Positions 39,489 to 47,677 of a stretch of 64,000 nucleotides of DNA are shown here, in pieces. Position numbers and translations under genes: made by a program. Within the stretch, counting starts at the first letter, position 1. Each line of letters begins with the position of its first letter. Origin of the DNA: Vibrio ishigakensis. Lineage in GTDB: Bacteria > Pseudomonadota > Gammaproteobacteria > Enterobacterales > Vibrionaceae. The stretch covers positions 744,001 through 808,000 of the forward strand of contig NZ_AP024881.1 in NCBI RefSeq assembly GCF_024347675.1, in the 5' to 3' direction. Below the pieces are notes generated by a model. That model was not told the DNA's origin. It made no database searches and saw nothing but the letters and a program-made list of their open reading frames with translations.

Positions 39489-39620
39489 ATGAATAGTAAT
39501 CAAAACCACAAATATGACACTTATTTAATATCTCTATCGGCGTTAGGTCGTGTAGCGGGATTGGTTTTGATATTGGCTTGCCTGTGGCTGGGCATTAAAT
39601 GGGCGGTGGCTTTAGCATGA
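39489..39620 (+). CDS. Small membrane protein, 43 aa, translationally coupled to zinc ABC genes
   Basis: From ATG 39489: a polar N-terminus (MNSNQNHKYDTYL) and one membrane helix (GRVAGLVLILACLWLGI). Its stop overlaps the ATPase start as ATGA, so the two are coupled. The frame is open to 39393, but the upstream part crosses the Zur box and has no ribosome site. No family recognised. Position suggests a role in, or translational control of, the transporter. Confidence 0.55.
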   Translation: MNSNQNHKYDTYLISLSALGRVAGLVLILACLWLGIKWAVALA

Positions 39621-40285
39621 TATTTTTTAATAATCTTGTTATCGGTTATCAAAATAGCCCAGTTACCGAGGCGATAAACGGAACTATCACTAAGGCGAGT
39701 TTAACCGCCATCATAGGTCCAAACGGGGCGGGTAAGTCGACCCTACTAAAATCAATATGCGGCATTACTGAACCTATATCCGGCAACATTGAATTCAGCT
39801 CTGGTATGCACAGTGGTATCGCTTGGCTGCCCCAGCAATCAAATCTAGATAGAGACTTTCCCATCGATGTGTTCGAGGTGGTTTCTATGGGGTGTTGGCC
39901 TAGGAAAGGCATACTTAAGCGCCTGACATCAGGAGAAATACACAAAGTAAACAATGCACTGCAGCAGGTAGGCATCTTAGATCTGAAAAAGACCAGTATT
40001 GACCAACTCTCCGGTGGACAATTTCAGCGGATGTTGTTTGCACGGCTATTAGTGCAAGACACACCAATAATGCTGATGGATGAGCCCTTTGCCGGTATTG
40101 ATGAAGAGACGCAAAAGTTGCTTCTTGAGTTGATTATCGATCTGCATCAGCAGGGTAAAACCATAATCGCGGTACTGCACGATATATCGTTAGTCGAGCG
40201 TCACTTTACAGACATTATCCATATTAAGCAGGGCTGCGTCTCCTTCAACAAGGGCGTTGCTTCTTCACATAAGGTGCACTGCTAA
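39617..40285 (+). CDS. Metal (probably zinc) ABC transporter ATP-binding protein
   Basis: 222 residues. Walker A GPNGAGKST, signature LSGGQFQR, Walker B IMLMDEPFAGID and H-loop AVLHDISL are intact. It belongs to the ZnuC/MntB group that works with ABC-3 permeases. The start at ATG 39617 overlaps the small ORF by four bases; its stop overlaps the permease start (TAATG). No His-rich C-terminal tail as in some ZnuC proteins. Confidence 0.9.
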   Translation: MIFFNNLVIGYQNSPVTEAINGTITKASLTAIIGPNGAGKSTLLKSICGITEPISGNIEFSSGMHSGIAWLPQQSNLDRDFPIDVFEVVSMGCWPRKGILKRLTSGEIHKVNNALQQVGILDLKKTSIDQLSGGQFQRMLFARLLVQDTPIMLMDEPFAGIDEETQKLLLELIIDLHQQGKTIIAVLHDISLVERHFTDIIHIKQGCVSFNKGVASSHKVHC

Positions 40286-41127
40286 TGTCGATGCATATAT
40301 TTGATGCCTACATTCAATTTGGCTTTATGCGACGCTCTCTTATGGCGTGTATTGTTCTTTCATTTAGCCTGCCTCCCTTAGGTATCTTTCTATTGCTAAG
40401 ACGCATGAGTTTAGTGGGGGATGCCCTTTCTCATGCGGTACTACCAGGGGTGGCGATTGGTTATCTGTTTGCTGGTATGTCTTTGTTTTATATGGGCCTA
40501 GGCGGATTTTTTGCTGGACTATTCGTTGCCCTTACCTCTAGTTGGCTAAGTAAACAAGCCAGGCTCAATGAAGACTCGACCTTTGCAGGTTTGTATTTAG
40601 GTTCTTTGGCATTAGGTGTGGTTATTGTCTCTTATCGCAAGAACAGCATCGACCTTTTACACCTGTTATTTGGCTCTTTATTAGCGGTAGATAACGGTGC
40701 GCTTATTTTTATTGGCGTAGTAGTCACTATTACCTTAATTATTTTAGCTCTTTTCTATCGAGCTATTGTATATGAGTCTTTTAATTCAAGCTTTTTTTCT
40801 ACCTATTCATATAAATATTCCATTTATTTTCATGCGTTGTTTATGGGATTGGTTGTATTAAATCTAATAGCTGGGTTTCAGGTTCTAGGGACGTTAATGT
40901 CTGTGGGTCTTATGATGCTCCCTGCTATTTCATCTCGCTGCTGGACTAATCGACTGCCTATTATGCTGGCGTTAGCAATATCGTTTGGTGTTATGAGTTC
41001 GATATTGGGATTGACTTGGTCATGGTATCAGTCAATTCCTGCCGGTCCGGCAATTATATTGGTCGCCATGTTTTTTTTCATACTGTCTATTTTTTGCGGA
41101 AGTAAAAAAGGAATTCTAAGGCAGTAG
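40285..41127 (+). CDS. Metal (probably zinc) ABC transporter permease, ABC-3 family
   Basis: 280 residues, eight or nine membrane helices. The ABC-3 signatures RRMSLVGDALSHAVLPGVA near the N-terminus and GTLMSVGLMMLPA later are clear. It pairs with the ATPase through a one-base overlap and with the binding protein 30 bases downstream. Confidence 0.92.
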   Translation: MSMHIFDAYIQFGFMRRSLMACIVLSFSLPPLGIFLLLRRMSLVGDALSHAVLPGVAIGYLFAGMSLFYMGLGGFFAGLFVALTSSWLSKQARLNEDSTFAGLYLGSLALGVVIVSYRKNSIDLLHLLFGSLLAVDNGALIFIGVVVTITLIILALFYRAIVYESFNSSFFSTYSYKYSIYFHALFMGLVVLNLIAGFQVLGTLMSVGLMMLPAISSRCWTNRLPIMLALAISFGVMSSILGLTWSWYQSIPAGPAIILVAMFFFILSIFCGSKKGILRQ

Positions 41128-41156
41128 TTGGCTCAATTCTTATTAGGGGAATCTCT

Positions 41157-42032
41157 ATGAAACTATTAAAACTTGCTGGTGTAACGCTAGCGCTTGTATC
41201 TAGCAGTGCCGCTATGGCAGGTACGGTGAATGCTGTAGCGAGCTTCTCCGTGCTAGGTGATATTGTGCAGCAGGTGGGTGGCGAGCACGTCAAGGTAACC
41301 AGTTTGATTGGATCGGGAAGCGATCCTCATACCTTCTCTCCAACTCCACAAGATAGCATTACCTTGAACAAAGCAGACGTGGTATTCGTCAGCGGCCTTG
41401 GTCTAGAAGGCTGGACTGATCGCCTAGTTTCTGCCTCAGGTTATAAGGGAGATGTGATTACCGCATCGGAAGGCATTCAGACTCGCAGCATGATTGATGA
41501 CGGTGAGAAGATGGTCGATCCTCATGCATGGAACAGTATGGCGAACGGTGTGACCTATGCCACCAATGTAATGAATGCCTTGATTAAGGCTGATCCAGAA
41601 GATGCGGATTACTTTAAACAGCACGGTGAGGCCTATATCAAGCAGCTAAATGAGCTGAACACTTGGGCCATAGACACCTTTAAAGCGATTCCAAAGGAAA
41701 AGCGCAAGGTTTTGACTAGCCACGATGCCTTTGGCTATTTCGGTGCTGAATACGGTGTTGAATTTATGGCGCCTCAAGGCTTCTCGACTGAGTCAGAGGC
41801 GAGTTCACAACATGTCGCAGGTCTTATTAATCAGATCAAAGCGGAGAAGGTAACCACCTACTTTATGGAAGACCAAACCGATCCACGCTTGGTTAAGCAG
41901 GTTGCCGCCGCGACGGGTGCCAAGGTTGGCGGCGAGCTATACCCTGAAGCTCTGTCTCAATCTGATGTAGCCAACACTTATGTAAAAGCGTTTAAGCACA
42001 ACGTAACCGTGATGGCGAACAGCATGAAGTAG
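41157..42032 (+). CDS. Periplasmic metal-binding protein, ZnuA-like
   Basis: 291 residues with a signal peptide (cleavage near AMAGTV). Cluster A-I binding protein. Likely ligands are the His in SDPHTF, the His in VDPHAW and the His in SHDAFGYF. In this family a third His (rather than Glu as in manganese proteins such as PsaA) favours zinc. The His-rich loop seen in many ZnuA proteins is missing. It follows the permease by 30 bases with GGGGA upstream. Confidence 0.9.
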   Translation: MKLLKLAGVTLALVSSSAAMAGTVNAVASFSVLGDIVQQVGGEHVKVTSLIGSGSDPHTFSPTPQDSITLNKADVVFVSGLGLEGWTDRLVSASGYKGDVITASEGIQTRSMIDDGEKMVDPHAWNSMANGVTYATNVMNALIKADPEDADYFKQHGEAYIKQLNELNTWAIDTFKAIPKEKRKVLTSHDAFGYFGAEYGVEFMAPQGFSTESEASSQHVAGLINQIKAEKVTTYFMEDQTDPRLVKQVAAATGAKVGGELYPEALSQSDVANTYVKAFKHNVTVMANSMK

Positions 42033-42039
42033 GCACCCG

Positions 42040-42699
42040 ATGAAGCATCCTATCAATATCCAGTTGCGAGCCATTATGGCAGTTTTATTAGGCTTGTCCT
42101 TTTCTGGTTCAGCATTGGCTCATCCGCACTCGTGGATAGACACCAAAACTCAGATACTGGGGAATAACCAAACCATTGATGGTTTTAAGATGGAATGGAC
42201 GTTCGATAGGATGACAACGGCCTACTTGTTTGATGGTGAGGATATGTCGCCTCACCATCAACAGCAGACCCTTAAGGCGATAGCGAAATCCATTATCAAC
42301 AACATGTCGCCATCCCATAACTTTACCTACTTGGACGAAGCTAAGCATTCATTAGACTACCAAAAGGTCTCTGACGAAACGCTAAGGGTTGAAAAGGGTA
42401 AGGCTATCTTGGACTTTACTCTGTTGTTAGATAAACCCTATCAGTTTCACGGCAAACCCCTGGCTCTACGCATCTTTGATCCTACCTACTATGTGGATAT
42501 GTCCTGGGATTCGGCTAGTGATGTGCAGTTTTCTAAAGGGCTAGAGGGGAATTGCTCGTCTACCCTAATTGAGCCGCATCCAACGGCGGCACAGGTGAAT
42601 AAAGCCATGACACTCCCAGTCGATGCGAGTCCAGATTATCAGTTGGGTAAAGTATTCACTCAAACTCTTAACTTCAGTTGTCACTATGAAGATAAATAA
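42040..42699 (+). CDS. DUF1007 family periplasmic protein
   Basis: 219 residues with a signal peptide and the family start AHPHSWIDTKTQ, which looks like a metal-binding HxH. DUF1007 proteins are regularly next to NicO-type transporters and are thought to bind metal in the periplasm. It begins seven bases after the binding-protein stop and overlaps the transporter gene by 14 bases. Confidence 0.87.
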   Translation: MKHPINIQLRAIMAVLLGLSFSGSALAHPHSWIDTKTQILGNNQTIDGFKMEWTFDRMTTAYLFDGEDMSPHHQQQTLKAIAKSIINNMSPSHNFTYLDEAKHSLDYQKVSDETLRVEKGKAILDFTLLLDKPYQFHGKPLALRIFDPTYYVDMSWDSASDVQFSKGLEGNCSSTLIEPHPTAAQVNKAMTLPVDASPDYQLGKVFTQTLNFSCHYEDK

Positions 42700-43630
42700 A
42701 ATCACTCCGCTTACCGCTTCACCCAAAGCAGAGAGTATCACTAAGCCTATTCTGCTGATCTCTGTTGTACTAACGCTGGTAATCGCTGCACTTTGGTTAC
42801 TTTGGCCTACGATTCTGATCAAGAGTATCCACTTCCAAAAAGTCTATCTAGATTATCTCACCGAGCAGTTTTATACCGGTGATACCAAAGCTGACCTTAT
42901 TATCTTAGGTGTCTGTTTTTTATATGGGATACTGCATGCCCTTGGCCCAGGGCATGGCAAAGTAGTGGTCAGCACTTATCTCGCTACCAACGACACTAAG
43001 CTTAAATCGGGTATTTTTATTACTATCTGCTCCGCTGTGGTTCAGGCTCTGGTGGCGGTGATATTGGTGAGTACCTTTGTCTTTGTGTTTCATCAAACCA
43101 TGCGTAAGCTCAATGCCACTGTAACCGAGTTTGCAACCTATAGTGGTGTGGTGGTGTGTCTGCTGGGTACTCAGCTTATCTACACTGCGATAAAGAGATT
43201 GTATGTCTCAAGCAAGGCTAAGCATCACCACCATGGACCAAATTGTGGCTGTGGGCATAAGCACTCTGCAGATGCTTCAGAGTTAAATACCATCTCTAAA
43301 CCCAAAGAGTATCTGATGATTATCCTGAGCATAGGATTAAGACCTTGTTCTGGCGCTATCTTAGTACTGTTTTTTGCAAACCTGACACACCTGTATTGGC
43401 TTGGCGTAATCGGTGCATTTCTAATGGCAATAGGTACGGCGATCACCACCTCGACAATCGCTTTTTTGACCGTTACAGGCCGAAAGGTAATCCAGTATTA
43501 CACTAAGGTGTCGGGGGGCAGCGAAACCTTCCCGGCCTTGGCGAGAAGCTTGGCAGGGCTGTTTTTGATCACCATAGGCATATTACTCATGGTGGTGCCT
43601 ACCTATGGCGTGTCACCTATCTTCTCTTAG
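42686..43630 (+). CDS. NicO/RcnA-like nickel/cobalt (or zinc) transporter
   Basis: 314 residues, about six or seven membrane helices. The signature HALGPGHGKVVVSTYL, the cytoplasmic His-rich loop KHHHHGPNCGCGHKHS and the GLRPCSGAILVLFFA motif are typical of the NicO family. Usual substrates are Ni2+ or Co2+, by efflux in RcnA or uptake in HoxN; the zinc context suggests zinc or broad metal transport. I place the start at ATG 42686, overlapping DUF1007. Confidence 0.87.
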   Translation: MKINKITPLTASPKAESITKPILLISVVLTLVIAALWLLWPTILIKSIHFQKVYLDYLTEQFYTGDTKADLIILGVCFLYGILHALGPGHGKVVVSTYLATNDTKLKSGIFITICSAVVQALVAVILVSTFVFVFHQTMRKLNATVTEFATYSGVVVCLLGTQLIYTAIKRLYVSSKAKHHHHGPNCGCGHKHSADASELNTISKPKEYLMIILSIGLRPCSGAILVLFFANLTHLYWLGVIGAFLMAIGTAITTSTIAFLTVTGRKVIQYYTKVSGGSETFPALARSLAGLFLITIGILLMVVPTYGVSPIFS

Positions 43631-43644
43631 TGTAGAGAGCACAT

Positions 43645-43910
43645 TAGGGTCTGTTGACCTTTTGAGTTCGTTTTTGTAGCGAATTGTTGGGTATTTATAC
43701 AAGGCAGGCACTTTTAGGTGTAGTGGTTCTACATGAAAAGTGTCTAACGCGGTAGAAATGCCCAACAAACGCTACCCGGGGGCTCGGCCAGAAACGATTT
43801 ACTCTTTGTTGAGCCCCTTTTGCTTAGATGACTAGGCTGCAAGGACCTCGCCGCGATTAAATCGTTTCTGACTCGAGCAAAAGTCAACCGCAAAAGGTCA
43901 ACAGACCCTA
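43645..43910. mobile_element. MITE-like element with 19-bp perfect terminal inverted repeats
   Basis: Both ends are TAGGGTCTGTTGACCTTTT, in opposite orientation (43645-43663 and 43892-43910). The outermost TA on each side could be a TA target duplication, as left by IS630/Tc1-type transposases. The inside is highly structured: an imperfect hairpin of about 100 bases (43676-43775), GGGGCTC/GAGCCCC (43779-43785 with 43811-43817), and a perfect 13-base inverted repeat CAGAAACGATTTA (43789-43801 with 43858-43870). No ORF, so any movement would need a transposase in trans. The right end supplies the stop codon of the DUF2796 gene. Confidence 0.75.
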
Positions 43911-44483
43911 GCTATTTAAGCGGATATTGGTGTGGTCTTTGTCTAGCTCGGTGGCGTTTTGCGCGGTGTCGGTGAAATAATTTGCCGATATGGCCTTGGT
44001 TGATGGAAAGTGCTCAAACCAAGCAGTGTTGATCTCGCTGAGTTGCTCGGGTTTCTGGCAGTGGAACTGATATTTGATCTCGAAACTGGAGTGAGTGCTG
44101 TGCTCGACAAAAGGATTGTGTGCTCCCTCGGTTGCTGACGGAGTCAATGGGGACTTCACTAAGCTTACTTTGCTGTCAGTGACTGAGCATCTCGCCTCTG
44201 GACTAATATCAATAATGGATGAGTAGTCGTTTAGAAGTGTATTTGCAGTATCAATTGCTTTCTTTTCATCAGCATTATTGGCTGGATGCTCAAAGCCCAC
44301 TATGTCCATGCCAGCTGCATAGATATCGATCAACAAGTCTTCACCATCCTGAGCAATATCATAGGTGACAAAGCCGTGTACATGAGCGCCATGTTGTCTA
44401 AAGCCTGAGGCGAAACTTGGCACTGCTAGGGATGCACATAGCAACGCAGCGAGAGTCTTAATGGTGAGGTGATTGTTTGGCAT
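43908..44483 (-). CDS. DUF2796 protein, ZrgA-like periplasmic zinc-binding protein
   Basis: 191 residues with a signal peptide and the family start QHGAHVHGFVTYD. The DUF2796 family includes V. cholerae ZrgA, a periplasmic protein of a zinc-regulated uptake system. It faces the zinc operon tail to tail. Its TAG stop is the outer end of the structured element's terminal repeat. I cannot tell whether the C-terminus (DHTNIRLNS) is original or altered by the insertion. An inverted repeat (44506-44524) lies upstream. Confidence 0.85.
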   Translation of the reverse strand: MPNNHLTIKTLAALLCASLAVPSFASGFRQHGAHVHGFVTYDIAQDGEDLLIDIYAAGMDIVGFEHPANNADEKKAIDTANTLLNDYSSIIDISPEARCSVTDSKVSLVKSPLTPSATEGAHNPFVEHSTHSSFEIKYQFHCQKPEQLSEINTAWFEHFPSTKAISANYFTDTAQNATELDKDHTNIRLNS

Positions 44484-44505
44484 AGCAGGGCAGTTAACGA
44501 CTTAA

Positions 44506-44524
44506 ATACTGAAAGAAACAGTAT
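44506..44524. promoter_or_regulatory. Inverted repeat upstream of the DUF2796 gene
   Basis: ATACTG-AAAGAAA-CAGTAT, six-base arms and a seven-base spacer, 23 bases before the start codon on the minus strand. It does not fit the Zur pattern or the CTGT-N8-ACAG LexA pattern. Confidence 0.35.
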
Positions 44525-44577
44525 ATTGGCTTCTACCTAGCTAGGGCGTTTACTAATCTATATTCTCATTATTTATT

Positions 44578-44593
44578 AGGTCAATAGACCCTA
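44578..44593. repeat. Solo near-copy of the element's terminal repeat at the dnaE2 stop codon
   Basis: AGGTCAATAGACCCTA matches the right end of the 43645-43910 element (AGGTCAACAGACCCTA) at 15 of 16 bases, in the same orientation, with CTA forming the dnaE2 stop codon on the minus strand. The local sequence is also nearly palindromic (TTAGG to CCCTAA), so independent origin is possible. Confidence 0.5.
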
Positions 44594-47500
44594 ATGGAAG
44601 TCCCTTGAGCGACTAGAAAGCTGAGCCAGTTCATCACTCAGGTCGATAAGCTGACCCGCTATGATGTGAATCACCTCTCCCTCTTTTTCGATCACCCCTT
44701 TTACTTTAAGTATCTTAGAGGTGAGATAGGCCTGTTTTTGTTCTCTGGCAGTGGCTTGCCATACCACCACATTGATGTTGCCGGTGTCGTCTTCAAGGGT
44801 AAAAAAGGTTACACCTCCCGCAGTGCCAGGTGATTGCCTACCAGTGACCACACCAATAACCGTTACCATGCTGTGATGTCTGATCTGTTGTAGATCCCTT
44901 TGTCGGGTAAAGCGTCCCAGCTTGCCAGCCTTATCTAACAGGGTGATAGGGTGCTGATTAAGAGACAGTCCTGTTGCTGAGTAGTCCTCGACCAGCTCGT
45001 CATACTCATTGATAGCAAATGGATACTCCTCGCTGGAATCCTGCACGTCGCGAAACAGGGGGAGATCTGAGCTTGAGTCCATCAATTGCCAGCGAGTGGC
45101 GTACCGATTACCCCCTAAACTGTGTAGGGCATTGGCAGAGGTCAGCGCCTGCAATTGCTGCTTATTGATGCCTAGATGCTTGATCTGCTGAAGTTGGGTA
45201 TAGCCTTGATTAGGACGCGCAGCGATCAATTGTTTGCGAGCAAGCTCAGAGAGCCCGCGAACCAATTTAAGGCCTAGTTGTATCTGACTTATCCCATTTA
45301 TCTTGACCACGGCATGCTCATCTTGAGAGGCATTGATGCACACCGGATGCACTATAACCTTGTGCCTTCTGGCATCTTGTATCAGTTGTGATGCGGAATA
45401 GAAGCCCATAGGCATACTGTTTAACAGCGCAGTATAGAACTCCGCGGGGTAGTAGTATTTCAGCCAAGCAGAGCAGTAGGCGAGTACGGCAAAAGAGGCA
45501 GAATGACTCTCTGGGAAACCATACTCACCAAAGCCACATATCTGCTCGAAGATACGTTCAGCAAAATCCACTTCATAGCCACGTGACAGCATGCCAGAAA
45601 CCAATTTATCTCTGAACTTCACTAGGTCGCCATTCTTTTTCCATGCTGCCATTGCACGGCGCAGTTGATCTGCTTCACCACCACTAAATCCTGCCGCAAC
45701 CATGGCCAGCTTAATCACCTGCTCTTGGAAGATAGGCACACCTAAGGTTCGGCTTAGAACGCTTTCCACCTCTTTCGAAGGGTAGGTGATGGCCTCTAGA
45801 CCATCACGACGCTTGAGGTAAGGGTGCACCATGTCCCCCTGTATAGGGCCGGGTCTGACTATGGCTATCTGTATCACTAGATCGTAGTAACAGCGTGGCC
45901 TAAGCCTAGGTAGCATGCTCATCTGGGCGCGGGACTCTATCTGAAACACCCCAACCGTATCGGCCTTTTGTAGCATGCCATAGACCTTAGGATCATCTTG
46001 TAATCGAGTGATATCGGCAATGCTATACTGCCGGTTATGGTGTTTCTCAATAAGCTGGAAACAGCGACGGATGGCGCTGAGCATGCCAAGGGCAAGTACG
46101 TCTACCTTGAGTAAACCAAGGCTCTCGAGATCGTCTTTATCCCATTGGATTATGGTCCGCTCTGGCATGGCCGCGTTTTCTACTGGCACCAACTCGTATA
46201 AGGGGCCCGATGAGATCACAAACCCACCTACGTGCTGAGAGAGATGGCGAGGAAAGCCAATGATCTCGTTTACCAGTTGGATAAATTGCTTTCCTTTAAG
46301 AGAGTCAGGTTTTAAACCAAGCTCCATGATCTGTGCCTGCCAGTTCAGTCCTTTATCACGACGGTTGATATTCTTGATAAAGAAATCCAGCTGGGTTTCA
46401 TCGATACCGAGCGCTTTGCCTACCTCTCGGATAGCACTCTTTAGGCGATAGCTGATCACTGTTGCCGCTAGGGCCGCGCGCTCGCGTCCGTATTTTTGAT
46501 AGATATATTGAATAACCTCTTCACGCCTTTGGTGCTCGAAGTCTACGTCTATATCGGGTGGCTCATTGCGCTCTTTACTGATAAAGCGCTCAAACAGCAC
46601 AGAGATCTGCCTAGGGTCGACCGAGGTGATCTCAAGGCAGTAACAGACCACAGAGTTAGCTGCCGAGCCGCGTCCTTGATAGAGGATGCCCTTGCTCTTC
46701 GCAAACATGACCACATCATGGATGGTTAGAAAAAAGTGTGCGTAGCCTAGCTCTTCAATAAGATCGAGTTCCTTATCTATGGTCTGCGCCACCTGTTGCG
46801 GAACTCCTTGTGGAAAACGGCTCTGCTTACCTTGCTCTACTAGCTTCCTTAGATACTGAATAGGCGTAAGTGGCTCAGGTACTATCTCTGAAGGGTATTG
46901 ATACCCTAGGCTTCCCAGATTAAATTCACATAGATTAGCGATAGCTACACTCTCTTCGAGCCACTCTGAGTTATACAGCTTAGCTAGTTTGTTCTTTCCC
47001 CTAAGCGCCCGCTCTGCATTGGTGAGTAGGTGCTCACATATATTATCGACAGTGGTGTTTTCGCCGATGGCGGTTAATGTGTGTTGCAGGGCAAGGCGGG
47101 TAGCGTTGTGCATCAGTACGCCACCACAGGCGGTAATCGGGATCTGATGGGTATGCGCCAGTGTCTGACAATGGTGAAGGTACGCCTTATCGTTGTTGTT
47201 GAGATGGCGCTGCACCCCAAGCCATAGCCTTTGTGCATGATGCTTGGTTAGCCACTCGGCCCAATGAGTGTCGCTATCTTGGTGTAAGGGAAGCCAGATG
47301 ATCAGGCAGTGCTTGATAGAGAGGAGATCCCACTGAGATAGGCTATAACTGCCTTTCTCACTGCGCCTGCGAGCATTACTTATGATGCGAGCAAGCTCAG
47401 CGTATGCCTCTTGGTTAGGGCTGAGCAGGATAAACTGACACTCTTTATCTAGCCAAAACATGCTCCCCACTATCTGTTTGATATTGAGCTTATTGTTTTT

Positions 47501-47677
47501 AATGGCAGTGTGAGCACGCACTACCCCTGCAAGGGAGCATTCATCCGTGATGGCGATGGCAGAATAGCCAAGAAAGTCTGCCTGCATCACTAGCTCTTCT
47601 GGATGAGAGGCACCGGTGAGAAAGGAGAAATTACTCTGGCAAAAGAGTTCAGCGTATCGCGTTGTTTGGGTGTTCAT
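44591..47677 (-). CDS. dnaE2: Error-prone DNA polymerase DnaE2 (ImuC)
   Basis: 1028-residue C-family polymerase for translesion synthesis. The N-terminal PHP domain starts YAELFCQSNFSFLTGASHPEE. The polymerase acidic residues are in PPDIDVDFEHQRREEV, with GRGSAANS earlier; a helix-hairpin-helix and an OB fold (TVIGVVTGRQSPGT) follow. The C-terminal SRSRDFH is the usual family end, so it is complete. It starts within the imuB stop codon (TAATG). Induced in SOS with imuA-imuB. Confidence 0.95.
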   Translation of the reverse strand: MNTQTTRYAELFCQSNFSFLTGASHPEELVMQADFLGYSAIAITDECSLAGVVRAHTAIKNNKLNIKQIVGSMFWLDKECQFILLSPNQEAYAELARIISNARRRSEKGSYSLSQWDLLSIKHCLIIWLPLHQDSDTHWAEWLTKHHAQRLWLGVQRHLNNNDKAYLHHCQTLAHTHQIPITACGGVLMHNATRLALQHTLTAIGENTTVDNICEHLLTNAERALRGKNKLAKLYNSEWLEESVAIANLCEFNLGSLGYQYPSEIVPEPLTPIQYLRKLVEQGKQSRFPQGVPQQVAQTIDKELDLIEELGYAHFFLTIHDVVMFAKSKGILYQGRGSAANSVVCYCLEITSVDPRQISVLFERFISKERNEPPDIDVDFEHQRREEVIQYIYQKYGRERAALAATVISYRLKSAIREVGKALGIDETQLDFFIKNINRRDKGLNWQAQIMELGLKPDSLKGKQFIQLVNEIIGFPRHLSQHVGGFVISSGPLYELVPVENAAMPERTIIQWDKDDLESLGLLKVDVLALGMLSAIRRCFQLIEKHHNRQYSIADITRLQDDPKVYGMLQKADTVGVFQIESRAQMSMLPRLRPRCYYDLVIQIAIVRPGPIQGDMVHPYLKRRDGLEAITYPSKEVESVLSRTLGVPIFQEQVIKLAMVAAGFSGGEADQLRRAMAAWKKNGDLVKFRDKLVSGMLSRGYEVDFAERIFEQICGFGEYGFPESHSASFAVLAYCSAWLKYYYPAEFYTALLNSMPMGFYSASQLIQDARRHKVIVHPVCINASQDEHAVVKINGISQIQLGLKLVRGLSELARKQLIAARPNQGYTQLQQIKHLGINKQQLQALTSANALHSLGGNRYATRWQLMDSSSDLPLFRDVQDSSEEYPFAINEYDELVEDYSATGLSLNQHPITLLDKAGKLGRFTRQRDLQQIRHHSMVTVIGVVTGRQSPGTAGGVTFFTLEDDTGNINVVVWQATAREQKQAYLTSKILKVKGVIEKEGEVIHIIAGQLIDLSDELAQLSSRSRDFH

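Noticed and set aside
43686..43766. GTTGGGT and GCCCAAC resemble the core sites of integron attC recombination sites.
   Set aside because: Their order on the strand is the reverse of one attC site and they are the two arms of the element's own imperfect hairpin; no cassette gene or integrase is near.
44506..44524. LexA box upstream of the DUF2796 gene.
   Set aside because: The CTG and CAG arms are seven bases apart, not the CTGT-N8-ACAG spacing.
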